Program-made: the position numbers and the translations under genes
In this document: positions 1-10,492 of the stretch, piece by piece
Position numbering within the stretch: the stretch's first letter is position 1
How the letters are laid out: every line of letters starts with the position of its first letter
DNA from: Hibiscus mutabilis
Lineage: Eukaryota > Streptophyta > Magnoliopsida > Malvales > Malvaceae
Direction of reading: 5' to 3'
NCBI GenBank assembly: GCA_019671005.1
Contig: CM033732.1
Location: 48,969,392 to 49,033,391, forward strand
DNA length: 64,000 nucleotides
Notes under the pieces: generated by a model
Told to the model about the DNA's origin: nothing
Databases searched by the model: none
The model's input: only the letters and a program-made list of their open reading frames with translations

Positions 1-381
1 GTGTGACGAAAGCTATGGAAATTAAGTTCAAAGCTGGGAGGAATTGCAAAAATAGAGTATAGAGAATGATCGGAAAGTCTATGAGTTTTTATTTACAATA
101 CGATTAAATTGATTGAATTTATAAATATAAAAGACCAAACGAGTTATTATCTAAATTTTTATAATTACAATTTATCTAATTAACGGTCTTTAACGATCGA
201 GTGATCATTTTATTACAAAATATAAAGTTTAATTTTTATTTTATAATATTTAAAAATTTAATTAATGTTTTGTTTTTTTAACAAATTTTAGTGATTATTT
301 ATAAACTTTAACTAAATAAATAAACAGGGTTAATAAAAAAAGATGAGAATAGGAATAGGATTAAAGGGCGTTAGGTGGATG
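1..381. other. AT-rich flank, no gene seen
   Basis: AT-rich sequence with no credible coding frame. Its last bases continue into 13011 once the large LTR element is removed, so it is the left half of that element's insertion target. Confidence 0.6.
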
Positions 382-386
382 GTAAT

Positions 387-3243
387 TGTAGCGATGTCCC
401 TTTTCTTTTTTATCGCTAAAAAAATGTGGATTTTTCGAAGGTGTTAAAAAGGTGTTTGTGATTTTTTGATATAAAATATTTATTCCGTGAGGGTTTTAAA
501 AAAACCGCATTTTAAAAAAATGGAGTCGCCACCGGCCACTTAGGTAGGCCGGACACCATAAAACCAGAGATTCAAAAAAAATATTGGGTTCGGGAGTCGG
601 TTACGGATGGGGAAGGATTAGCACCCCACACCGCCCAAAATTGGTACTTTAATAATTATCGCTTTATTAATATTGGATTTTCCGGATTAAAGTGACGATT
701 ATTTTAAAATTCGGTCATAATTGCGAATAAATTTTAAGGGCCCCGTTATCCGAGAATAAACGCCCAACCACTATCACTACGCCTGATACTGGCCCCGTTT
801 ACGCTCGGATAAAAGGGCACCGCATTAACAATTTGTATACCATATGCAATCTTAGTGACAAAAATATAAGACATAGCAGATAATTTAAAAACAATAAATA
901 TTCACATAACAGAATATTAATCTAACATAAATGAAATACGTAATTAAAATGCACATATACATACCAAGCTTAATATCAGATAAAAACAAACTTAACATGC
1001 CACAATAACAAGGTAGGTATAAATATATATATATAGACAAAAACACATATTTCAAGAAGACATACATATTAGAAATAAAATATATTTCAAAATATATGGA
1101 ACGATATATTATACATTAAAAAAAGACACACTAACACGTAACCTAAAGGTCAAGAGAACATACACATATACAAAAATACAAAACATGCCGTGTACGAGTC
1201 AACTAGAACATAATATGCTTAATACGAATAACCGGATAAAAAAAGATACATAACTATCATAAACTTAATACACATATACATACAAACATAAAAATACGAG
1301 GCATATACGAGGGATATATAATAAGACAAAAGACTATATTAGCATATACGATTATAATACGAACATGAATATTTACATGGAAACATGACTGAAATGAAAA
1401 AAAATAAAAGTCTGTGGCAGAAATTAAAGAACAATAATATGTAATTTAAGGACGAATATGCGAAATAAACAGAACCTAAAAGGATCTAAACTGTAATTGG
1501 ACCAAGGGGCAGACCCGAAATGAAAAGTTCAAAAACGCGGGATGGTTAAAGGGGTAATTTTACCATTTAAAAACTGATTCGGTGTAATTTAGGGACTGGA
1601 TTGCAAGATTTTGAAATACAAGGGGGACCAGAGTTGTAAATATACCATGCGGCGAGACAGAAGTGAAAATATTAGAAACGCGGGGGGATTTAGTATCTAA
1701 TTTACCCATTTAACGAAATAATAATAACTATATAAACCCCTCTTTTAGGCCGAAACCAATTTTTCCTTCATTTCTTTCATTTTCAGTTTTATAACCCAAA
1801 CACTCTCTCTCGTTTTCTCTCAAACCGATCCCATAAAACCCAGAATCCGGTGGCTGGTCGCCGTATTCTCCGCCGCCGGCCGCCGCTAGCCGGCGAGCCT
1901 AAAAAACACACCAAAATAACCCCCGTCTCACCCTCGACACGAATCCGAGGTTGGATTCAGAGGAAAAGCCTCTATTTGCCCTAGATCTAGGAAATACGAA
2001 ACGAAAAACCCATTTTTTAAACCCAAAACGAAACTACAAGGGGTCTCCCCCTCCATTCAGTTCACCGTATCTGGCTTGGGGAAGCCGAAAAGGCTTGTCA
2101 CTGATGAGGGGTGACCCACAAACGGCGACGGTAAGACAACTCTCTCTCTCTCTTTTTATCTCTTTTGTGTATGCATGCAAAAATAAAAAAAAAGGGAAAC
2201 GAGTATTTACCACTGGACTGACTTTTTGTATTTCGATTGTAACTTGATTGGTTCGATTACAACTCTCTGTTCTTGTCTGCTACCACTCTCTCCGTTACAA
2301 AATATTTTTTTCGTACATATATATGCCTGTCTTTGGTTTTGGTGCAAGTTGCATATTACTTGCTTTTTCAGATCTGGACTGACATGTTTCTTTCTTGCTG
2401 TGTTTGACATGTTCTGAGCGCGGTGGTTGAAGATCGGCATGGTGCAGCATGGTGGCGGTGTGGGGGTTCTGCCTGCGGCCAGACGTGTTCTCGGCCGTTA
2501 GATCAGATCTGATCTAACGGTCGAGATGGCTTGAAGGATGAACGGCCCAGATGAAGCCTCGATTTGGTGAAACGGCTCCAGATCGTGCCACGTGGAGCTC
2601 AGCAGTCGAGGGGTCAGAGCGCGTGGGGCTCACGCACGTGTGGGATATCAAAGCGTCCGCGCGTGGACCGCACGCGCGCGTGGCACTCGAACGGTCCAGA
2701 CGTGTAGAGCACGCGGCTGGCAGATATTTTGGTCCTTGGTTAGATCGTGGCCGTTGGATCAGATCTTGATCCAACGGCCCACAGTCACCTGCACCAACAC
2801 TAATTGTAATTAGATAGGGTTTGGGTTTGGGCCAACCGGGCCTTGTAATTATTTGTAATTGGACTTGGACTGTAATTTATTTATTTGGTTTAATATATAT
2901 TTTTTGGATTTCATTTTATATATTAGCCCAATAATATTAGTAATAGTATAATTACAATACCCATACGATAATAAAAACGTATATACTTATACAAACATTA
3001 ATTAATATAACATACATACGTACATATAATCATAATTAACATAACATCTATACACATTAAACAAATACACTCGTACTAAATATAGATGCATACGCGATAC
3101 ACATACACCATTAATACGTATACATACATAGTTTATAATATACATGCATACACCACACCTTATATATATATTAGTAAACATATAATATAATATGTATACA
3201 TACAACACTAATATGTATTTACAGGTAAAAATGAGTGATTACA
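387..3243 (-). repeat. Left LTR (3' LTR in element sense) of the Tat/Ogre-like element
   Basis: About 2857 bp, matching 10164-13005 almost base for base with small indels. It ends in TG...CA. It holds GC-rich blocks with many CGs (2440-2780), long AT-rich tracts, and a conserved block at 555-625 that is shared with the solo LTR at 56903-58677 in the opposite orientation. Confidence 0.9.
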
Positions 3244-3262
3244 GGTGCCCATCTTTGCTTGT
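3244..3262 (-). promoter_or_regulatory. Degenerate polypurine tract
   Basis: Immediately upstream of the 3' LTR in element sense the minus strand reads AAGCAAAGATGGGCACC. This purine-rich stretch sits where plus-strand priming would occur. It also forms part of an imperfect hairpin spanning 3226-3310. Confidence 0.5.
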
Positions 3263-3384
3263 TCTCATGGAATGAGAAACAAAGCAAAGATTCATAAGCA
3301 CTCATTTTTATCAGACTTCCCTGTTTGTAGCTTTGGAAAAACGTGTTCTTTTGGACATCTCTGCTCTTCCTTAGCTGAATCTTC

Positions 3385-3610
3385 AGGCTTGTAAGTTCTT
3401 CCTATATAGAGCTTCGTCACCTTCCGATCTTGGAGCTACAGGCTCTTCCTATATAGAACCTTTCGCTCTGAAGCCTCGAGTTATGAGTCCCTCCTATATA
3501 GAACTTTTCACTTCGAGATAGTAAAGCTTGAAGTCCTTCCTATATAGAACTCTTCGCCTTTGGTTCTTTTTGAGATTCAGGATTTAGGGTTCTCCCTCTA
3601 TGATAGAACT
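3385..3610. repeat. Short-period tandem repeat in the element 3' region
   Basis: A core TTCCTATATAGAAC (with variants) recurs near 3398, 3447, 3493, 3537 and 3593, giving a period of roughly 45-50 bp with diverged spacers. It lies between the 3' LTR and the larger repeat at 3650. Confidence 0.7.
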
Positions 3611-3649
3611 TTTTTTACGAGGCTGTTGCCATTTTTGGACCTACGCTAC

Positions 3650-4850
3650 TAAGGCTGCCGCATCATGCCCGAAGGACTTATTGATGGCCTGAATGACTTA
3701 TCATCATGCTCGAAAGACTTACTGATGGCCCGAAGGACTTAACATCTTGCCCGAAGGACTTACCGATGACCCGAAGGATTTAACATCTGGGTCTCACGCC
3801 ACTATGGCTGCCGTTCTTTAGGGACTCACGCCGCTATGCTGCCGCACCATGCCCGAAGGACTTACTGATGGCCCGAAGGACTTATTATCACGCTCAAAAG
3901 ACTTATTGGTGGCCCGAAGGACTTAACATCGTGCCCGAAGGACTTACCGATGACCCGAAGGATTTAACATCTGGATCTCACGCCGCTGTGGCTGTTGTTC
4001 TTTGGGGACTCACGCCGCTATGCTGGCGCATCATGCCCGAAGGACTTACTGATGACCCAAAGGACTTAACATCTGGGTCTCACGCCGCTATGGCTGCCGT
4101 TCTTTAGGGACTCACGCCGCTATGCTACCGCACCATGCCCGAAGGAATTATTGATGGCTCGAAGACTTATCACCACGCTTAAAAGACTTATTGGTGGCCC
4201 GAAGGACTTAACATCGTGCCCGAAGGACTTACCGATGACCCGAAGGATTTAACATCTTGATCTCACGCCGCTATGACTGTCGTTCTTTCGGGACTCACGC
4301 CGCTATACTGCCGCATCATGCCCGAAGGACTTACCGATGGCCCGAATGACTTATCACCACGCTCGAAAGACTTATTGGTGGCCCGAAGGACTTACCGATG
4401 ACCCGAAGAATTTAACATCTGGGTCTCACGCCGCTATGGCTGCCGTTCTTTAGGGACTCACGCTGCTATGCTGCCGCACTATGCCCGAAGGACTTACTGA
4501 TGGCCCGAAGGACTTATCACCACCTTCGAAAGACTTATTTGTGGCCCGAAAGACTTAACATCGTGCCCGAAGGACTTACCAATGACCCGAAAGATTTAAC
4601 ATCTGGATCTCACACCGCTATGGCTGTCGTTCTTTCGGGACTTACGCTGCTATGCTGCCGCATCATGCCCGAAGGACTTACTGATGGCCCGAAGGACTTA
4701 TCACCACGCTCGAAAGACTTATTGGTGGCTCGAAGGACTTAACATCGTGCCCGAAGGACTTACCGATGACCCGAATGATTTAACATCTGGATCTCACGCC
4801 GCTATGGTTGTCGTTCTTTCAGGACTCTGGTAAATTCTTCGATAATTCTT
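3650..4850. repeat. Two-level minisatellite in the element 3' region
   Basis: Small modules of the form GCCCGAAGGACTTA plus a 5-12 base spacer are arranged in higher-order units of about 170-186 bp. Each unit is punctuated by a block reading TCTCACGCCGCTATGGCTG (near 3791, 3977, 4079, 4260, 4427, 4607 and 4793; one unit is about 100 bp). Tandem arrays between the coding region and the 3' LTR are described for Tat/Ogre elements as a source of satellites. The short frames inside are repeat by-products. Confidence 0.88.
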
Positions 4851-6729
4851 CAAATACCTGTTTAGGAACAAGCAAAATTGACATGCCCCTATCTATATGA
4901 TGCATGCAATGTTGTGCTTTCTTTCTCCTCTTTTTTTCCTTGTTTCTTTTTCTCCTTTTTTTATTGTTAATCTTATGTCCTGAAAAGTCATTCTTCGGAT
5001 TTCTCTATTTCTTTTCCTTTTGCGGTGTGCTTCATTTCTGTCAAATTTTGTTCAATGAGCACCCGCTCTTGTTCTTTTGCACGAGCACCCGCCTTTCATC
5101 TTCGGGGTCTCTGACTGCTTCACCAACAAACACTATATCATGTGTGTGCAGAGATTCTTACTATTCTTTCTGTTCTACATTGCCCCATTCGATCGTGCTC
5201 GGCTACCTTCCAGTTCTTTTGACCCAACATTCTAAGTATTTGTTAATTTCGTCATCGGGGGTGAGCGAAATGCTTCTTAACCTCAATCTTCTTGTTGCCT
5301 CTTGACGGGCACCATTCATCGATCTCTGTGCTTTAATTCTTTGGAGACTCACTGTTTACTTTTTTACCGTCCCCACACTTTGTGAGCTCATTCTTGTCCT
5401 GTTTCGTCCTTCATTTTCTTGAACCAAACAAGTCATCATGGCTGGAATTCGCTTCTTGTTCTTGAGCTGTCTGACACCTATACTTCTGTTATCATCTTTA
5501 TTCTATGCATTGTGAGGTCGTTTCTGGTTAGGGGTTCCAATAGTATCCGCAACCTTGTGTTCTGGATCTTACCCCTGAAGTAATACATGGAAATCTTCGT
5601 TGCTTTAACTTGTCAATTTGCTGATTGGTGTTCCACTGAAGGGTATTATTTAGATTAACATACAAGATTTTGAAAACATAGCATAGGAACTCTGGATATC
5701 ATGTGCAAGAGTGGCTTAGATTCAACCATTTGGTAATTCAAAGATGTGAAGTCTTCCCTGGTGACTCGGTTCATCCTCATGATTACCGCGTTGCTGCAGA
5801 GTACTACTCTTTCTCAATTCTCATTATCTACTCCGCCCCCAAAAGGGTTGGCTTGTATAACCACTCGATCGCAGAAATATTACTCTAGGAATAGAGTTCT
5901 GGGTGGTACGAGTTTTAATTTTACCTATGCTATCGCCTATTTTCTTTCTTTTCTTTTTTTTTCTTCTTTTTTCATCATTTTTTCCTTTTTTGTTTTTTGT
6001 TTTTTGTTTTTTTTGCTTTTATCATTATTTGAGGAAATCAATTCGTCACAGCCCTTTGTCTTGAGGACAACGATGGAGCAAACAACAATGTCCCAAGTTA
6101 CTCGGCATAGTCACGATTTGAAAATATTACCATCACTCATGAAGCTAAGTTTTCTTGAATTGGATGATGTATCTCCATCTTATCGCTTCAGCGGAGTACC
6201 CCAAAATTTCCATACTCTTATCCGAGCAAGCCTATTACCAGGTTTCGAACATAGGAGTACTTTTTTATTATTATTTTTCTCCTTCTTTATTTTTCATTTT
6301 TTTCTTTTTCTTTCTTCCTTTTTCTTCAATTCTCCCCCTTTTTAATTCTTATTTTCATTTCTTTACTACCTAGAAGATTATTCCTAGAGTTTCGATTTCA
6401 AGCAACTCTACATGGTTGACATTTAGAGCTTTTTCGTCCTTGAATATCATCGAAAGAGTAATAATCTCGCTTTGCTGACCAGAGTTCGGCGGGGAAGATC
6501 ACACATCATCGTTGTCACGACATCTATCTAATGTCACATCTTGCAATTGATATCCAATGTCCTATAACGGCGAGAAAATATCTATGTGCTTTCAAAAACA
6601 TTATATGTTAAGTGAAATGTGTTCTTTATTGAAATAAAAATCAACAAACATGCCTCATCACAAAAGATCTTTACCACATGGGGGCCACATGTAGTAGAGT
6701 TGATTCCTTGTATTACTTAGGAAGGTATT
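4851..6729 (-). other. Non-coding interior of the LTR element
   Basis: About 1.9 kb between gag and the tandem repeats, where pol would be expected. The plus strand has long T-rich runs (4915-4980, 5940-6030, 6260-6360), so the element transcript is A/purine-rich here. I could not recognise any protease, RT, RNase H or integrase motif. Confidence 0.6.
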
Positions 6730-7812
6730 TTAATGTAGAGACATCTCTGGCTTCTTCAGCACTATGTAGACTTGCCTCTCATCCTTGGTCTTCCACTGCT
6801 TGATCAGCTCTTGTGTCAGGGCTCCATCATTGACCAGCTTCTTGATTTCCTCCAATAAAGGTCTACATTTTCTGGTGGGATGCCCCGGTGCCCCCATATG
6901 GAATTCGCATGTACTACTCGAGTCAAAACTATGGGCATACGGATCAGGTGCAATCTTTATCGGCCTAGGAACAAGATAATGACCCTCTACCAGATGAGGC
7001 CAAATGTCTGAGATAGATGTCCCAAACACTTCCAAATTTGCGCTCGTCCGAGGAATTTTCCTTGAAGACCCCGATTTGTCAGTCTATCTCCTTCTTTTAA
7101 GGCCACGCGAGCCCTGGAGATGACACTCATTTACCTCTCCATCCTTATATATTTTATCTTCGATTCGGTCCTTAGACTTAGACCCCAATTTTCCTTCTTT
7201 GACTGCGTATTCTATCCTTTCTCCAATCGTCATGAAATCTTCGAATCTGTTTCTCGATTTTTCCAACATCATATCGAAGAAAAAAGAAGGAAGCGTTGCA
7301 TGGAACAAGGGAGTCAACTCTTCTTCTGCTATAGGAGGCTGGACTTGGGTCGCCAAACATCGCCACCTTAATGCATATTCCCTGAAGCTTTCATTTGGCC
7401 TCATTTTCTCATTCTGAAGAAACTGCCGACATGGTGCTAAATCTAAAGCATATTTGTATTGACCCAGGAAGGCATTAGCGAGGTCACCCCATGACCTAAC
7501 TTGGTTTCTGTTCAAACGATTATACCATACTGCTGCTGGTCCCGTCAGGCTATCATGGAAATGGTGGATCAACAATTCTTCGTTCTTCATGTATCCTTCT
7601 ATTTTTCTACAAAACATGGTTAAGTGAATCTTCGGGCAGCTGGTTTCGTCATACTACGCAAATACGGGAACCTTGAAATCCAGAGGAATGACCAAATCAG
7701 GGACTAGGCAGAGTTCCCTCGTATTGAAAACATTTATCTTCTCTTTCTCCTTAAGCTCTTTCTCGATTTTTTCTTCTAACTGGTCAAACCTCGACTCTTC
7801 AATTCGTTCCAT
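6730..7812 (-). pseudogene. gag ORF (capsid plus zinc knuckle), two in-frame TAG stops
   Basis: One continuous minus frame from an ATG at 7812 to the stop at 6730, broken only by TAG codons at 7654-7656 and 7084-7086. The N-terminus is a short charged helix. A Retrotrans_gag domain follows (DETSCPKIHLTMFCRKIEGY, then LTGPAAVWYNRL, then SFREYALRWRCLA). The C-terminal part carries CEFHMGAPGHPTRKC, a CX2HX5HX4C knuckle. Gag packages element RNA and forms virus-like particles. The stops make this copy unable to give full-length Gag without readthrough. No protease frame follows. Confidence 0.85.
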
Positions 7813-8018
7813 TTTTTGATTAATTCACACACTGGCATCGAACCCCAAGTATTAAACGATGAAGTGTCATACGATGATAAAATTATTTAAACAATGCACA
7901 GGACGTGATGCAAATGCAATGCATGAATGCAATAAAGCATCGATTCCGCAAGTGATTTGTCCCTATAGGACATCTTTCATTCAGACCAAGAGGTTTCATT
8001 ACATCCGATATTAGGGTT

Positions 8019-9482
8019 TTACAGATAGCGGTGAACCCTGACACCTAATGTCTTGACCTCATTCAACAGTCCCGTCAGCTTTCCTTCGCGGTCCAATGCT
8101 GGATCCATATTCTGGCTTATTGGTGCTGCTGCATCGGCTAAATCTGCTACCTGTTGAGCTACTTGTCGGGCTTGAGTCGTAACCATCTTCATGTCCCGAT
8201 CTTTCTCTCGTATTGTTTGCTCGACCTTTTGTAGCTTAACGGTCATTGCCCCAGCACGGATCTCACTGGTACGTAAAACAGTCTCGAGCCTCGCTATCTG
8301 TTCTTTGAGTGCTGTGTTTTCCATTTGAAAGGCTTGTGATTCATTCCTTTCCTGCTGCAGGCTTGATTTCAGGATATCTCCCATGGCCAGACTGTTTTCT
8401 AACTCATTTTGGAGAATGTCGCGTTGGCCCTCAGCTTCTTCCAACTTCTGTGATAATGATCTGACTTTATTCTTACTATTCCTGCATTTCTGCTTCCAGC
8501 GTTCTGAACCGTTCCTCAGCTGAATCATACCATTGACCCACTCTTCCGCGGTGTCACCCAGACCGAAACTCTTGAATTCAAAGTGCAACTTCTGGTACTC
8601 GTCTTGTACGTTCTTTAATTTCATGCTCAGATTGTGCCTCTCATGCTCGAGCTGGTCGCGCTTGCGGGCAAGTTCACCTTCTGAGACGCTTTTATTCTTG
8701 ACTCCTAACTTTATCCCGCTTGAGTGACCCACTTCTGTGTTACCTGAACCTTGGGCTGGGTATTGACCTTCCTTCGACTTTACCCCTCGGGCAACGGCTG
8801 GCTGGCTGAAGAATCGGGGTTGTCCGTCTTCGAAACCCAAAATTCCCATCCTGATAAGATCTCGAACTCTGTCCTTCAGGGCCCTACAATTTTTAGTGTG
8901 ATGACTCGAATCGCCTATGTGGTAGCTGCACCAGACACGACTGTTGTAATCTTTCGGATAAGGAGGTTTTCTTGGTACAGACTTCACTGGTATGATAAGG
9001 TTCCTTTCGACAAGCAACGGAAGTAACTCGGTGTATCTCATGGGTATAGGATAATGTCTTCTGATGTCATTAGATTCTCGAACTTCCCCTGGTTTTGTCT
9101 ATGTTCCCTGGGTATCTACCCCAGATATGCTACTTGTCTGCTTCTTGAGATTGATCACAAAGGGATTCGATTTGTCATATTTAACGGTGTTGTCTGTTTT
9201 GACATTTTGACCATTCTGTTCCACATTCTGCTCCCCGATCGAATCTTTTCTGAGTTCGACATGCTGCTTGCCTTTCATCATGGCATTCATCTGGTCCATC
9301 ATCTCAGACATCTGCTTCTTTAGTTCTTGTATTGCATCTTGTTTGTCACCAGAATTGACACTGCTTACTGAATTTGTTCTGGTGTCCTTGAATGGTTCTT
9401 CTTCGGCTGTCCCTGACCTAGTCTTGGGATGGAGCTCTGGAATTGGACCCCCTTCCTTCAGGTCAAAGAACCTTTGGTCCAT
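8019..9482 (-). pseudogene. ORF1/gag-like protein with zinc knuckle and long coiled coil, one TAG stop
   Basis: Minus frame from an ATG at 9482 to the stop at 8019, interrupted by one TAG at 9099-9101. The N-terminal 120 residues are polar and helix-prone with a Met-rich segment. The next part resembles the C-terminal piece of Tat-type Gag and holds CSYHIGDSSHHTKNC, the same CX2HX5HX4C spacing as the knuckle of the downstream frame. The last 200 or so residues are heptad-rich and strongly coiled-coil-like. Ogre elements carry an extra ORF before gag, and this position fits it. No capsid domain is visible here. Confidence 0.75.
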
Positions 9483-9689
9483 CCTGAACAATCTTCTATT
9501 ATGGGAGAAATCACTCGGGAATCAATGCTCACACACTAATGCGAATGCGATGATATGCAAAAACAAAGCAAAAGAAAACAAGTCAGTACCGGACAAAAAT
9601 GATAAGTACGTAATAAAAGGGCAAATTAAATGCGTTAAGCAAACAAGACAATCCTATTTACATTCTATCTAAGACACCTAGGTTATCTG

Positions 9690-9960
9690 CATGGCTCTAA
9701 CAGGGTGTGTTTCTATGTTCTCTACATGCAGTGTTGGTTCTAGAAGGTACCCGAATTGTCCTTGCTGTCCCCTACTAAGGGTAGCAAGGCCCCCGATTAT
9801 CACCCATTATAGGCTCCTTTCAACCGGGTTCAATTCAGGGGGACCCATTCGCTTATGCCCGTACGAAGGAACGATATCCTTACGAAAGCATAAGGTACTC
9901 GCGCCCCGAAGGTACTTGCTAGGCCCATACGGGAGAACGATATCTCCACGAAAGTATTAG
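9690..9960. repeat. Imperfect repeats in the element leader
   Basis: A block of the form CGATATCCTTACGAAAGCAT at about 9870 recurs diverged near 9937 (CGATATCTCCACGAAAGTAT), each preceded by a CCCGTACG- or CCCATACGG-type motif, with a period of about 70 bp. It lies between the primer site and the first ORF. Confidence 0.5.
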
Positions 9961-10022
9961 CGTTTTCCCCCACTTAAAAAGACGGGTTTATATGCCATAT
10001 TTTAAATGCGTTAAAATAAACG

Positions 10023-10492
10023 CGCAATTATGACCGAATATTAATTTAATAGTCACTTTAATCCGAAACTTCCAATATTAATAAAGCGGTAATTATTTTA
10101 AAAGCTTGACTCTCATTTGTTTTTGAAAAAAAACAAAAAGTCATCCCCAGCAGAGTCGCCATCTGTAGCGATGTCCATTTTCTTTTTTATCGCTAAAAAA
10201 ACGTGGATTTTTCGAAGGTGTTTGTGATTTTTTTGATATAAAATATTTATTCCGTTGGAGTTTTAAAAAAACCGCATTTTAAAAAAATGGAGTCGCCACC
10301 GGCCACTTAAGTAGGCCGGACACCATAAAACCAGAGATTCAAAAAAATATTGGGTTCGGGAGTCGGTTACGGATGGGGAAGGATTAGCACCCCCACACCG
10401 CCCAAAATTGGTACTTTAATAATTACCGCTTTATTAATATTGGATTTTCCGGATTAAAGTGACGATTATTTTAAAATTCGGTCATAATTGCG
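10023..10492. repeat. Inverted repeat bracketing the LTR/primer-site junction
   Basis: The leader arm (10023-10103) is largely the reverse complement of an LTR arm (10413-10492). Shared cores include CGCAATTATGACCGAAT and CCAATATTAATAAAGCG. The arms are about 80 bp each, separated by about 310 bp that contain the LTR terminus and the primer site. Confidence 0.8.
10144..10161 (-). promoter_or_regulatory. Primer binding site, tRNA-Arg-like
   Basis: On the minus strand, two bases after the LTR end, the sequence reads TGGCGACTCTGCTGGGGA. TGG pairs with the CCA tail of a tRNA. The rest fits the 3' acceptor and T-arm of plant tRNA-Arg, the primer reported for Ogre elements. The tRNA identity is from memory of that family and should be checked against a tRNA set. 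Confidence 0.7.

Noticed and set aside
3868..4742. Repeated short frames (PEGLTDDPKDLTSGSH-type) as a repeat protein
   Set aside because: They are translations of the minisatellite, on the strand opposite to the element's genes, and are broken between units.
3650..4850. Regular repeats that could suggest a CRISPR-like array
   Set aside because: Units are contiguous and vary by point changes with no unique spacers; it lies inside a plant retrotransposon.
4904..6373. Several hydrophobic Phe-rich frames on the plus strand
   Set aside because: Products of T-rich tracts on the antisense strand of the element; no signal peptide plus domain pattern.
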